From positions 286,765 to 350,764 of the forward strand of contig NZ_JYMT01000021.1 of NCBI RefSeq assembly GCF_000938305.1: a stretch of DNA of 64,000 nt. The letters are read 5' to 3'. Position numbers and translations under genes: made by a program. The notes beneath the pieces were generated by a model that was not told the origin of the DNA, did not search any database, and was given only the letters and a program-made list of their open reading frames with translations. The DNA is from Bradyrhizobium sp. LTSP885. GTDB lineage: Bacteria > Pseudomonadota > Alphaproteobacteria > Rhizobiales > Xanthobacteraceae. Shown here piece by piece: positions 26,432-34,994 of this stretch (the stretch's first letter is position 1; every line of letters begins with the position of its first letter).

Positions 26432-26848
26432 CCTGGAAACTCTCGGTCCGGCTGGTTCGAATCGCGTTAACGGTAATGCATTAGCCGCGCGGGAACCTCA
26501 GCACGGTTAAGAATGGATGTTGTCGCCGCGCTTGCGGCCCGAAGGCGCCCCGGGGCTTGTCATTCGGCGCACGAGATTGCCCCTAAGCTGGGGGATCGGC
26601 GTCCAAAATTCGAACGCCGATTGAGATGCCTCCGCCCCTATCTGAATCCGGCCGAAGGGGCTGTTGCAGGGCATAGCGGCCGTTCAATACGGCATCGGCG
26701 ATAGACGAAGAAAAATTATATAGCTATTTCAATGGTATATGAGTTCGCGGTTTTATTCTGAATGGCGCGCCATGCCCGGTCATCAATTCCGGCTGAAGCC
26801 GCTGGTGGTCCTTGATCAGACGCCAACCCCCGTCTAGTGCGATGGCCT
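26432..26848. other. Intergenic region with a short dispersed repeat
   Basis: No credible gene. At 26722-26775 lies GTTCGCGGTTTTATTCTGA followed by ATGGCGCGCC; a diverged copy is at 30313-30371. The region around 26710-26760 is distinctly AT-rich. The promoter of the GGDEF-EAL gene should be near 26440-26520. Confidence 0.4.
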
Positions 26849-27859
26849 TTACGAGAACATTCGCTCGATCCGCAAAAAGGCAGGCGAGGGGGCGCTATAA
26901 CTAACAAGCCTCACGTCAAGGTCGAATCCAGACGCCAGCTTGAGAGCCCGCACCAAACCAGCTTCGATCCAGCTCTCGTCGTTTCCGAACGCACCTCCGC
27001 CAAGGCTCGTCAACAGAACAGTGTTGGAGCCGCTGCGCCGTGCATTCAGCGCAGCCGCCCAGACCGTCGCTTCGTATGCGGCCTCAAGAACCAAGCAGGC
27101 AAATCGCGCCCAGTGCCGCGGGCCATGTCGGCTGTAGGCCACGGGCAGCGCCGAGCAGAAGGCTTGTGAAACGACAGGAAACGGGCGGCCGGCGTCAGTT
27201 GCCTCGACATCCCAATGCAGCCCTATACGCAGACGGCTGCGCAGTTCATCTATTTCGTCGGGATTGCTACACTCGAGAACGTGGTCGATGGCGTCCAGAC
27301 CTGAACTATGGGCGAGCGCGTAGCCATTCACCATAGACCAAAGCTCGCCCACGTCTGGCGCGAGGCGTCGGCGGAGCGCCGTACCGAGATCTGCCAAGGC
27401 GTCAAGCTGTCGATCCTTCGTTTGACCCAATCGGCCGCCGACCTTCGCGAAGTAATTTCGGTAGATCGTAGCCGCGCCAGCGGCCATCGCGCAGGCCGGC
27501 CCCTGTGTCCCATCATGTTGATAGATGGTCACGCCGTCTTCAGGGGTCTTGTTCGGCCCGATCATTTCCAACAGATTGAACTGGGAAGCAACCTGAAAGA
27601 GTGCGCCGGCAAATGCGCGATGCCAGTGCATCTCTCTGACGTCACCGCTGATGAGCGATACCTGCAGTCGACCGGATTCCGTATGGGCCGATCTCATTTG
27701 ATTTCGAAGGTCGGACAGCGATGTTAGCTCCAAGAGACCGGTGCTATAGCTCATGCCGCTGACCAGCGAAGTCAGCTTGCCACGGCTCACCTTGAGCTTG
27801 GCACGGGTTGACGCATAGTCCGTCTCGATGAAGCCCGTCAGTCTCTCGAACCAGTCCAA
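26849..27859 (-). CDS. Protein of unknown function, 336 aa, with a macro-domain-like glycine motif
   Basis: 336 residues from a TTG at 27859, which has GGAGA ten bases upstream. No signal peptide or clear membrane segment. The C-terminal part contains TVLLTSLGGGAFGNDESWI followed by a helix, a pattern that recalls the glycine-rich loops of macro-domain-like proteins; this is a weak resemblance. The middle contains HDGTQGPACAMAAGAATIYRNYF and the conserved-looking QTKDRQLDALADLG. Base composition is slightly below that of the neighbours. It stands alone between a GGDEF-EAL gene and a repeat. No function is assigned. Confidence 0.65.
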   Translation of the reverse strand: MDWFERLTGFIETDYASTRAKLKVSRGKLTSLVSGMSYSTGLLELTSLSDLRNQMRSAHTESGRLQVSLISGDVREMHWHRAFAGALFQVASQFNLLEMIGPNKTPEDGVTIYQHDGTQGPACAMAAGAATIYRNYFAKVGGRLGQTKDRQLDALADLGTALRRRLAPDVGELWSMVNGYALAHSSGLDAIDHVLECSNPDEIDELRSRLRIGLHWDVEATDAGRPFPVVSQAFCSALPVAYSRHGPRHWARFACLVLEAAYEATVWAAALNARRSGSNTVLLTSLGGGAFGNDESWIEAGLVRALKLASGFDLDVRLVSYSAPSPAFLRIERMFS

Positions 27860-27949
27860 ATCAAAAGTCTCCGCGATGCCAAATCAGCCCGTACGACTAG
27901 TTGGAGCCGAAGGTGTAACCCGCCATCGTGTCGATTCATAAGGGCGGTA

Positions 27950-28013
27950 ATTACGGGGTGCAGTCCACTGCACTTAACGCCTATTTTGGTGATTTAGTGC
28001 TGTCACCGCAATT
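27950..28013. repeat. Diverged copy of the GTCACCG/TGCACT repeat family
   Basis: AATTACGGGGTGCAGTCCAC, then TGCACTTAACG, then GTGCTGTCACCGCAATTC. Related segments occur at 28936, 40146, 41573, 43455, 44930 and 46825. It lies between two minus-strand genes. Confidence 0.5.
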
Positions 28014-28035
28014 CAACAGATGATCGCTGGCCTCG

Positions 28036-28893
28036 CTATCGGTGGGTCCCGGCATAAGCACTTGGGCTCGGATACACCCATTTGACCAGGCTATCCGGAT
28101 CAGCCTGCCATACTTCCACCCTCAGTGGATAACAGAGAGCGGCATCGCTCGAATGGCTCGAGCTGCAATCGCCACCAGGACACGCCGATAAGGCCCCCAA
28201 CAGATCGATCTCGGCGAAGAACTCGATGTAATCGCCTGGCCTCACGGGGCTGGCCTTCATGAAATACTGGTGGGTATCCCGTGTAAACCCCGTGCACATG
28301 AAGACATTCAGCACGTCATGCACATGATGCTCGGCCTCTTGCATCGAGATGCCCTTGGCCACCGAGAGTGCGCGCATCAGGTTCGAATGGCAGCAATGAT
28401 GATAGTCGTCGCCTTTCAGGAGCCGGTTCGTGTAAGGATCGCAGCGTGTTCCGATGACGTCATGCACGCCAGCTCCGTCATCATCCCAACCGTACCAGCC
28501 TAGGGTATCGTAAGTAATGGTGGCCATCGGCCTCAGAGTGGGCAGGGTGCTCCACAGCCGATCGCCGACGCTGACATGGGTTGCGTGAAGCGCGCGGGTC
28601 TTGCCGCTGAAGAAACGCTCGGACAAGTTGTCTGCGTTCCAGAGATTGAGGTCGCCGACCTGGGAGCCCTCCATGCTGACAATTCGAAAGAAGTGCCCCC
28701 GGGGAACAGTGAAGCTGCGTGCGTCCCTGGGCGGAACGATGACCTCGCTCACCTTTCTCAGGGTTTGCCTCGCGGTATTCAACACATCGAAATCCGCGGA
28801 TGGCAGGGTCTCGACCGGATAAACCACGACTGCGCGCTTGCTGCGTCTCTCGGTGGCATCCGCAGGCGCCGGGACTGATAACGATTTTGACAT
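28036..28893 (-). CDS. DUF1989 / urea carboxylase-associated family protein
   Basis: 285 residues from the ATG at 28893, which has AGGAGG at good spacing. The family core is visible: EVIVPPRDARSFTVPRGHFFRIVSMEGSQVGDLNLWNADN, then FFSGKTRALHATHVSVGDRLWSTLPTLRPMATITYDT, then GVHDVIGTRCDPYTN with the conserved His-Asp and Cys, and CPGGDCSSSHSSDA near the end. Members occur beside urea carboxylase and in amino-acid breakdown loci; the reaction is not settled. It is followed upstream on the same strand by the 4-hydroxyproline epimerase gene, about 100 bases away, separated by a repeat. Confidence 0.85.
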   Translation of the reverse strand: MSKSLSVPAPADATERRSKRAVVVYPVETLPSADFDVLNTARQTLRKVSEVIVPPRDARSFTVPRGHFFRIVSMEGSQVGDLNLWNADNLSERFFSGKTRALHATHVSVGDRLWSTLPTLRPMATITYDTLGWYGWDDDGAGVHDVIGTRCDPYTNRLLKGDDYHHCCHSNLMRALSVAKGISMQEAEHHVHDVLNVFMCTGFTRDTHQYFMKASPVRPGDYIEFFAEIDLLGALSACPGGDCSSSHSSDAALCYPLRVEVWQADPDSLVKWVYPSPSAYAGTHR

Positions 28894-28935
28894 GAGGACC
28901 TCCTGATCCAACCGATATGCCCCTGACGCCTGGTT

Positions 28936-28978
28936 GGAATACGGTAACGGTCCAGCCCTGTCACCGTAACACCAGGGA
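28936..28978. repeat. Copy of the GTCACCGTAAC repeat
   Basis: ATACGGTAACGGTCC and CTGTCACCGTAACACC lie in inverted arrangement between the epimerase stop and the DUF1989 start. It belongs to the family described at 46825-46862. Confidence 0.55.
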
Positions 28979-28995
28979 ATGTCGCCCTGGAGCGG

Positions 28996-29997
28996 TTACC
29001 TCACGGAAAAGCCGTGGGCATAAGGATCGCGGTCGTCGATGAAGATCGTATTGTAGCCGGTCATACGCGCCCAGCCGGCGATCGAAGGGACGATGGCATC
29101 TCGGCCGGCGGCCCTGGCGGCAGCCTCGACACGTCCCTTGAACAGCGAACCAATGATCGATTCGTGCACGAAGTCGTCTCCGACCTTGAGCCTGCCCCTT
29201 GCCGCAAGTTGCGCCATGCGCGCGGAGGTTCCGGTGCCGCACGGCGAGCGGTCGATGGCTTTATCGCCATAGAATACGGCGTTGCGGGCATGCGCCTCCG
29301 GTTTCGTCGGCTTGCCGGTCCACTGGATGTGGCTGAGACCATTGATCTCCGGGTGCTCGGGATGAACAAACGCGTACTTTGCGTTGAGCGCGGCGCGAAG
29401 GCGCGGCGACCACCCCACCAGTTCGCTCGCTGAATGGTCGGCGATATCCCGGAAATTCCTCTGCGGCTCGACGATGGCGTAGAAATTGCCGCCATAGGCG
29501 ACGTCAACGACGATCTCGCCGAGACCGTCAACCTGCACTGTCAGTCCCTCCGCGTAGAGAAAGCTCGGAATATTTGTCAGCCGCACTTCCTCGACGAATC
29601 GGCCTTCCTGCCGATAGGTGATGTCGATTTTGCCGGCCGGAGCGTCGATCGATAGCTTTCCGGATTCGCGTGGCGTGATGAGGCCGTTCTCAATGCCCAT
29701 GGTGATGGTGCCGATGGTGCCATGCCCGCACATCGGCAGACAGCCAGATGTCTCGATGAACAACACTGCGACGTCGCAATCGGGCCGCGTCGGTGGATAG
29801 AGGATCGCGCCCGACATCATGTCGTGACCGCGCGGCTCGTACATCAGGCCAGTGCGAATCCAATCGTAGTCCCGCTGGAAGTGAGCGCGCTTCTCGAGCA
29901 TGTTCGCGCCTTCCAGGCGCGGCCCACCGCCGGAGACGAGCCGGACGGGATTGCCGCAAGTATGCCCATCGATGCATGCGAATGTGTGGGTTGCCAT
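28996..29997 (-). CDS. 4-hydroxyproline 2-epimerase (proline racemase family)
   Basis: 333 residues from the ATG at 29997 (GGAAAG upstream), the normal length of this family; in-frame codons to 30096 are not needed. Both catalytic cysteines are present: SGCLPMCGHGTIGT and DRSPCGTGTSARMAQLAARG. ACIDGHTCGNPVRLVSGG is the typical N-terminus of hydroxyproline epimerases. The enzyme turns trans-4-hydroxy-L-proline into cis-4-hydroxy-D-proline, the entry step to 2-oxoglutarate. The later genes of that pathway are not in this window. The neighbouring DUF1989 gene may share the operon. Confidence 0.88.
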   Translation of the reverse strand: MATHTFACIDGHTCGNPVRLVSGGGPRLEGANMLEKRAHFQRDYDWIRTGLMYEPRGHDMMSGAILYPPTRPDCDVAVLFIETSGCLPMCGHGTIGTITMGIENGLITPRESGKLSIDAPAGKIDITYRQEGRFVEEVRLTNIPSFLYAEGLTVQVDGLGEIVVDVAYGGNFYAIVEPQRNFRDIADHSASELVGWSPRLRAALNAKYAFVHPEHPEINGLSHIQWTGKPTKPEAHARNAVFYGDKAIDRSPCGTGTSARMAQLAARGRLKVGDDFVHESIIGSLFKGRVEAAARAAGRDAIVPSIAGWARMTGYNTIFIDDRDPYAHGFSVR

Positions 29998-30366
29998 CTT
30001 TCCAAATCTCTGAGGCGCGGCGCGGGCATTCAGGTCGTCGATCAGGGGACGCAGGATCCCGACTCCGCTCACGCCATGTTCCCTCAAGTCAGTCACGAAA
30101 GCTATGCCGTACCACGCCCGGCCCGAAATCGGGCGTCAGCGTCGAGGTCGGCGCGCTCGACACGCCAGGCGATGAGGTTTCGCTGTCAGGCTGCCGCATG
30201 ATCTGGAATGTGTGGTCGTCCTCGCGGTAGGACAAGATCGCCACCAGGCGAACGGCATCGACTCTACCTGTTGGGGGCGGGAGAAAGTCCGTGGGCAAGG
30301 GCCGCTCGAATCGATAACTCGATTTCGATGAGATGGGCGTTCGCAGTTTTATTCCGAGTGGCTCGC
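29998..30366. other. Intergenic region upstream of the epimerase
   Basis: No convincing gene. A frame runs on from the epimerase up to 30096 (MTDLREHGVSGVGIL...) but has no Shine-Dalgarno. A diverged copy of the 26722 repeat is present at 30313-30371 (GTTCGCAGTTTTATTCCGAG). Confidence 0.4.
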
Positions 30367-30392
30367 GCCCCGACGATCGTGGTCGTCGGGGC
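30367..30392 (-). terminator. Hairpin after the VWD-protein gene
   Basis: GCCCCGACGA and TCGTCGGGGC are perfect ten-base arms around six bases, 17 bases beyond the stop of the minus-strand gene. There is no U-run, so it may need Rho or serve mRNA stability. Confidence 0.5.
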
Positions 30393-30408
30393 ACGTCCGT
30401 GCGTGAGG

Positions 30409-32331
30409 TCAACGCGACTGAATGACCTGTTTCGGCTTGGGGGCGAACACGAAGGCGTCGGCCAGTTCGGGCTTGCCCATGACGGCCACGTCGAGAATGC
30501 AATCGTCGAGTGCCGTTGTCTCCTTCACACCCCTCTCGACGCAGGTCTTGCGGGCCTGCTCGGCTTTCGCCTTGTCCAGCTGTTCAGTGGTGAGCGCTGC
30601 GACGGCGCCGCTTGGCGTGGGGCGGCCTTTCTCGCTGAATAGCGATTCGTTCGTCTCCACGCGCCAGCTCTCGATGAAGTTGTCCAGCGCGAGTTTGGTG
30701 ACGGGGCCCTTGATGGGCTTGTTGTCGCGCCCGACGAGAAGATGTGCCTCATCGGCGGGATTGCCGACGAGAAGGCCACGGGTGCTGGACGCGTTGGTGG
30801 CGCCGATCTGAACCGTGATGTCGACGTGATTGCCTTGCACGTCGACATGGACGATGTCGCCGATCGGGCGCGAGATGGTGTACACCGAACCTCGGTGCAC
30901 GACGGTGACGTCGCCGGCAAGCTCGATCGAATTGCCGTCCTCGATCGCGCGAGGGGCGCCGTTGACCTCGGTTCCGTCAACGGTGACGACGAATTTGTCC
31001 GCGCCCATCTTGACGGCGGCCCCGGTATTGACCGCGATCGCCGGCTGGGTCGGCGGCGTGATCAGGATCTGGCGGACCTGCACCTGGAAGTCAGGGTCGG
31101 CCTGGGCCAGGATGAACTCGCCGGAATGCTGGAAATTGTAGTGAGCGCCGTGGAAGGTGGTCAAATGCGGGTCGCCGACGCTGACGCCGGCTGGCAACGC
31201 CCCGCCCCCGGACTCGGTGAAGACGATGGCAGGATTGGCGCCGCCGGTGGCCTTGCAGCCCCCGGTGAGGTTGAGATTGTTGCTCTCCGCCGTGGTGCCC
31301 GTGAAGGTCGACGCACAGTTCGGCGCGTTCGTTGTTCCGTTCACGGTCGCCACACGCAGCGTCAGCGAAGCGGTGGTGGTCGAGGTGAAGAAGGTCTCGG
31401 TGGAACAGCAATCACCGACCAGATTGTATTCGACGCCGGTCCATCCGCTCTCCAGATTGGAGATGCTCGGATTGGAGACCGAACTGAGCGTGCCGCTGGA
31501 GTCGGACGCGGTGACCGTGTCGTTGCCGCCCCCGGTCTTGCCGACGACGCGGAGGCTTCCGAGGTCGGACAAGGGCACCGCCGACGAATTCTGAGCGGGG
31601 ACGTTCAGGAAGCATCCCGGCACCGTGTTCGGAACGCTGCCGTTGTAGAAACTCCATGCGGGGCTGCCCGCGGGCGTGCTTGGACAGCTGCTGTTGTGGT
31701 TGAGCAGCCAGTATTCGATGAAGACGCAGGGCGTCGAACCGCACTGCGTTTGGCTGAAGATGAACTGCACCCAGGCACAGTTCGTCAGGCTGCCGCAAAC
31801 GCTGGGCGTGAAGGTGTTGGAGTTCATCTGCATGGCATAGGCGTTCGGATGAACGACCGACGTATCGCCGCCGATCGGGCCGAGCAGATCGACGACGCCC
31901 GAGACGTTGTCGAACGACCCGGTGACTTGCGAGATGTTGCCGCTGGTTACCGTCGCAAACCAGTCAGTGCCGTCTCCGACAGTATTGGGCCTGGCGCCCA
32001 CGTGTTTCGGGTTGGGATTGCGCGGCGGCGGCAGGCACTTGGTCTCGACCCACTGCTCGTCGGGGAAATGCGCCTCGAAGCAGCCGGGCTTGTTGGGGTG
32101 GGTTGCCGACATACGCTCCTCGTAGGTCCGGCGCTGCTCTTCCGTGGGACGGACGCGCTCCGGCGGTGCGGCAGGCCGCTCCGCCGGAGGCCGGGGGCGT
32201 TCGGCTGGCGGTTGCGGCGTCTGGGCATGGCTGGCGGCGAGTGGAATCGCCACGCAGAGGGCAACGAGATACGGGGCAAGGCGCCACCGCTCGCCGAACT
32301 TCGACGGAACCGAGTTGCAAGATTGGGTCAT
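30409..32331 (-). CDS. Large exported protein with a von Willebrand factor D-like domain
   Basis: 640 residues; AGGAG lies eight bases before the ATG. A signal peptide (WRLAPYLVALCVAIPLAASHA) is followed by a proline/arginine-rich linker (PPAERPRPPAERPAAPPERV). The middle (about 110-370) is rich in Ser, Thr, Asn, Gly and cysteines, a likely beta structure. The VWD-like domain starts about residue 385 with VSVGDPHLTTFHGAHYNFQHSGEFILAQ, the classic GDPH...F.G...F...G.F pattern. The C-terminus is helical and charged. It is probably secreted or surface attached; its partner is unknown. It stands alone. Confidence 0.75.
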   Translation of the reverse strand: MTQSCNSVPSKFGERWRLAPYLVALCVAIPLAASHAQTPQPPAERPRPPAERPAAPPERVRPTEEQRRTYEERMSATHPNKPGCFEAHFPDEQWVETKCLPPPRNPNPKHVGARPNTVGDGTDWFATVTSGNISQVTGSFDNVSGVVDLLGPIGGDTSVVHPNAYAMQMNSNTFTPSVCGSLTNCAWVQFIFSQTQCGSTPCVFIEYWLLNHNSSCPSTPAGSPAWSFYNGSVPNTVPGCFLNVPAQNSSAVPLSDLGSLRVVGKTGGGNDTVTASDSSGTLSSVSNPSISNLESGWTGVEYNLVGDCCSTETFFTSTTTASLTLRVATVNGTTNAPNCASTFTGTTAESNNLNLTGGCKATGGANPAIVFTESGGGALPAGVSVGDPHLTTFHGAHYNFQHSGEFILAQADPDFQVQVRQILITPPTQPAIAVNTGAAVKMGADKFVVTVDGTEVNGAPRAIEDGNSIELAGDVTVVHRGSVYTISRPIGDIVHVDVQGNHVDITVQIGATNASSTRGLLVGNPADEAHLLVGRDNKPIKGPVTKLALDNFIESWRVETNESLFSEKGRPTPSGAVAALTTEQLDKAKAEQARKTCVERGVKETTALDDCILDVAVMGKPELADAFVFAPKPKQVIQSR

Positions 32332-32587
32332 GATTGATCTCCTTTGGTATGAGATCCCTATCGCCGCACGCAGGCCGTCCGGCGAATACGCCCTACGGCA
32401 AACGGTATTGCAATATGCAATTCAGGGTTGTTATCCAGCTCACAATCGATGGGTGAGTCTTGTTTCTCGATGTGTCGGAAGCGCCTTGAACCCACCGTGC
32501 GATTGGCTAGAAGGCGGCGCATGCGCGACTTGTGCGCTGGACCAGCTGAAGGATGCCACGATCGTGGCCACCAGTCATTCCCCCCAG
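32332..32587. other. Intergenic region between VWD gene and serA remnant
   Basis: AT-richer around 32380-32440 (CGGTATTGCAATATGCAATTCAGG), which is the likely promoter zone of the VWD gene. GCAATATGCAATT is a small inverted/direct motif. No gene is seen. Confidence 0.4.
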
Positions 32588-32970
32588 CTTTCTCTCGCCA
32601 AGGACAAGATCCGGGTCCTGCTGCTCGAGGGCGTCAACGACATCGACGCCGCGCGCCGCAGCGGCACGAGCTACTCGCGCAGAGCGACGTCGTGAGCCTG
32701 CACGTGCCGGAGACGCCGGCCACGGCCGGGATGATCGGCCGCGATGAGATCGCGGCGATCAAGCAAGGCGCTTTTTTCATCAACACCAGCCGCGGCACGG
32801 TGGTCGACCTCGAGGCGCTTGCCGCCCAATATTACGAGACCGCGAATGATGTCGGCTACGTGGTGCTCGATGCCGACGCCTCGGCGGCGGACAGCCAGCG
32901 CGTGCTTGCCGATATTCGCGCGCTGGAAGGCACGATCCGCGCCCGGCTGCTCTATGAGTGCAGGATGTAG
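32588..32970 (+). pseudogene. serA: Decayed phosphoglycerate dehydrogenase (serA) with internal deletions
   Basis: Four pieces of SerA follow in the right order. LSLAKDKIRVLLLEGVND is the N-terminus. IDAARRSG comes from the first lobe. LLAQSDVVSLHVPETPATAG and FFINTSRGTVVDLEALAA come from the NAD domain. YYETANDVGYVVLDADAS... GTIRARLLYE is the C-terminal ACT domain. Roughly two thirds of the gene is missing between them. The junction before LLAQSD changes frame (about 32670), while the junction LAA|QYYE stays in frame at a shared Ala-Ala. This is a relic of a duplicated serA; the working copy must be elsewhere. It is convergent with the MFS gene. Confidence 0.85.
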
Positions 32971-32983
32971 GCCCAGCGCCCCC

Positions 32984-34294
32984 TCACGCCGCGGCGAGCA
33001 CCGGTTGCGTTGGCCGCCGGCCGATCATCAGCGACAGCACGGCCGCGAGGATGCCGGTCAGGCCTGCGATCATGAAGGCCTGCAGATAATCGCCCTGGGC
33101 GGAGCGCATGAAGCCGGCGAACAGCGCGGCGCAGGCGGCGCCGAGCTGATGGCCGGCGACCACCCAGCCGAACACCAGCGGCGCGTTCTTGTCGCCGAAC
33201 GCTTCGTTGGCGATGCGCACGGTCGGCGGCACGGTCGCGATCCAGTCGAGACCATAGAACACCGCGAACACCGACAGGCTGACCAGCGAGAAATCCGAAT
33301 AGGGCAGGTAGATCAGCGACAGGCCCCGCAGTCCGTAATACAGGAACAGCAACTTGCGCGGATCGAAACGGTCGGTAAGCCAGCCCGACAAGGTGGTGCC
33401 GAACAGGTCGAAGAATCCCATCAACGCGAGCAGGCTCGCCGCCTGCACCTCGACGATGCCATGGTCGCCGCAGAACGCGATCAGATGGGTGCCGACGAGG
33501 CCGTTGGTGGTGAAGCCGCAGATGAAGAAGGTGGCGAACAGGAACCAGAACGTCCGCGTCTTCGCGGCGCGCGCGAGGTTTAAGAACGCTGATGTGAACG
33601 GATTGCCCTCAGCCTTCGGCGCGGGATGATCGTCGTGCGGGCTGCCGAACGAGCGCAACCCGACCGAGGCGGGCCGCTCGGGCACCAGAACATACACCAG
33701 CGGAATCAGCGCCGCGCAGCACGCGGCCACCGTCAGGACCACCGGCTTCCAGCCGCCCCATTCCACCAGCGCCGCGAGGCCCGGCATGAATATCAGCGTG
33801 CCGGTCGCGGTGCTCGCCGTCAGCAGCCCCATGACGAGCCCGCGATTGGTGGTGAACCAGCGATTGACGATGGTGGCGCCGAGCACGTTGGCGACCGCGC
33901 CCGAGCCGATGCCGGAGAGCAGTCCCCATGTCAGGAACAATTGCCACGGCGCGGTCATGAAATAGCTGGCGCCTGTTGACGCCGACATCAGCGCGAGCGC
34001 GCCCAGCACCGTGCGGCGGATGCCGAAGCGCTGCATGACGGCCGCGGCGAACGGACCCGCGAGGCCATAGAGGAAGATGCCGATCGCAGCCGACGATGAG
34101 ATCACGCCGACGTTCCAGCCGAAGGCCTGTTGCAGCGGCAGCATCAGCACGCCCGGCGTGGCGCGCAGGCCCGCCGAGGACAGCAGCGCCAGGAAGATCA
34201 CGGCGACGACGACGAAGGCGTATTTCTGGCCGAACGGGCGTCTCGACACGGGGGCGGGTTGTAGGGAGGTGGGTTGAAGTGGGGAATTTGGCAT
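32984..34294 (-). CDS. MFS transporter (oxalate/formate- or monocarboxylate-type)
   Basis: 436 residues with twelve hydrophobic segments. The N-terminal half has GLRATPGVLMLPLQQAFGWNVGVISSSAAIGIFLYGLAGPFAAAVMQRFGIRRTV, the MFS loop 2-3 motif. WFTTNRGLVMGLLTASTATG and the central loop with PHDDHPAPKAEG follow. The pattern resembles the OFA-like and MCT-like MFS groups, so an organic anion or drug is likely. The start ATG at 34294 lies inside an operator repeat (34293-34349) shared with the divergent TetR gene, so this is almost surely the regulator's main target. Confidence 0.88.
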   Translation of the reverse strand: MPNSPLQPTSLQPAPVSRRPFGQKYAFVVVAVIFLALLSSAGLRATPGVLMLPLQQAFGWNVGVISSSAAIGIFLYGLAGPFAAAVMQRFGIRRTVLGALALMSASTGASYFMTAPWQLFLTWGLLSGIGSGAVANVLGATIVNRWFTTNRGLVMGLLTASTATGTLIFMPGLAALVEWGGWKPVVLTVAACCAALIPLVYVLVPERPASVGLRSFGSPHDDHPAPKAEGNPFTSAFLNLARAAKTRTFWFLFATFFICGFTTNGLVGTHLIAFCGDHGIVEVQAASLLALMGFFDLFGTTLSGWLTDRFDPRKLLFLYYGLRGLSLIYLPYSDFSLVSLSVFAVFYGLDWIATVPPTVRIANEAFGDKNAPLVFGWVVAGHQLGAACAALFAGFMRSAQGDYLQAFMIAGLTGILAAVLSLMIGRRPTQPVLAAA

Positions 34295-34349
34295 GTTACT
34301 TACCGGTACGTATTGCGATGCGGAATGTATACGTACCGGTAAGTAACAT
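34293..34349. promoter_or_regulatory. Perfect 21-bp inverted operator pair between MFS and TetR genes
   Basis: The left arm at 34293-34313 contains TTACTTACCGGTACGTA and the right arm at 34329-34349 is its exact reverse complement, with 15 bases between them. Each arm also holds its own small palindrome, TACCGGTA. The left arm overlaps the MFS start codon. Two TetR dimers could bind, shutting off both genes. The direct role is inferred from symmetry and position. Confidence 0.8.
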
Positions 34350-34384
34350 TGTCAAGCGTGCCGCGGGAGGATTCGGAGAGCATC

Positions 34385-34978
34385 ATGAAGAAAACCGTCG
34401 CACCGTCTGTGGGACGTCCGGCGCGGGCCGCCGACCGGATCCGTGCTTCCGCGAGCGAGCTGTTCTATCGCGAGGGCATCCGCGCTGTCGGCGTCGACGA
34501 GGTGGTCGACCGGGCCGGCGTCACCAAGCCGAGCCTCTATCGCAGCTTCGCGTCCAAGGACGATCTCGCGGCCGCCTATATGCGCGACTACGACCTGAAC
34601 TTCTGGGAGAATTTCGAGAAGCCAAACGGAAAATCCTATCATGATGCGCGTGAGCACGTGCTCGCCTATATTCGTGAGCTGTCCGCGCGCGCCGTGTGCA
34701 AGGGCTATCGCGGCTGCGGCCTCAGCAACGCCACCGTGGAATATCCGGCGCGGGACAATCCTGCGCGGCAGGTCGCCGAAGCCCACAAGAAAGTCTTTCG
34801 CAAGCGCCTGCGCGAGCTCGCCGCCGCGATGGGCGCGCGTCATCCCGCCATGCTCGGCGACGCCCTGCTGTTGCTGATCGAAGGCATCTACGTCACCGGC
34901 CAGCAGTCGGAAGAGGGGCCGGCGCAATCGGCGTTCGCGGTGGCGAAGCTGCTGATCGATGCGAGCGTGAAGGCGTGA
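34385..34978 (+). CDS. TetR-family transcriptional repressor
   Basis: 197 residues from the ATG at 34385, preceded by GGAGAG. The helix-turn-helix is AVGVDEVVDRAGVTKPSLYRSFASKDDLAAAYM (residues about 36-68). The C-terminal ligand and dimer domain has RGCGLSNATVEYPARDNPARQV and LLLIEGIYVTGQQ, common to a large TetR subgroup that controls divergent transporters. It lies head-to-head with the MFS gene and its operator is the inverted pair at 34293-34349. It converges with a MarR gene 17 bases downstream. Confidence 0.9.
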   Translation: MKKTVAPSVGRPARAADRIRASASELFYREGIRAVGVDEVVDRAGVTKPSLYRSFASKDDLAAAYMRDYDLNFWENFEKPNGKSYHDAREHVLAYIRELSARAVCKGYRGCGLSNATVEYPARDNPARQVAEAHKKVFRKRLRELAAAMGARHPAMLGDALLLLIEGIYVTGQQSEEGPAQSAFAVAKLLIDASVKA

Positions 34979-34994
34979 GGTGGAATGGCCGTCC

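Noticed and set aside
30742..32337. 531-codon plus-strand frame opposite the VWD-protein gene
   Set aside because: Arg/Asp/Gly-rich shadow with no domain; the minus frame has SD, signal peptide and VWD motif.
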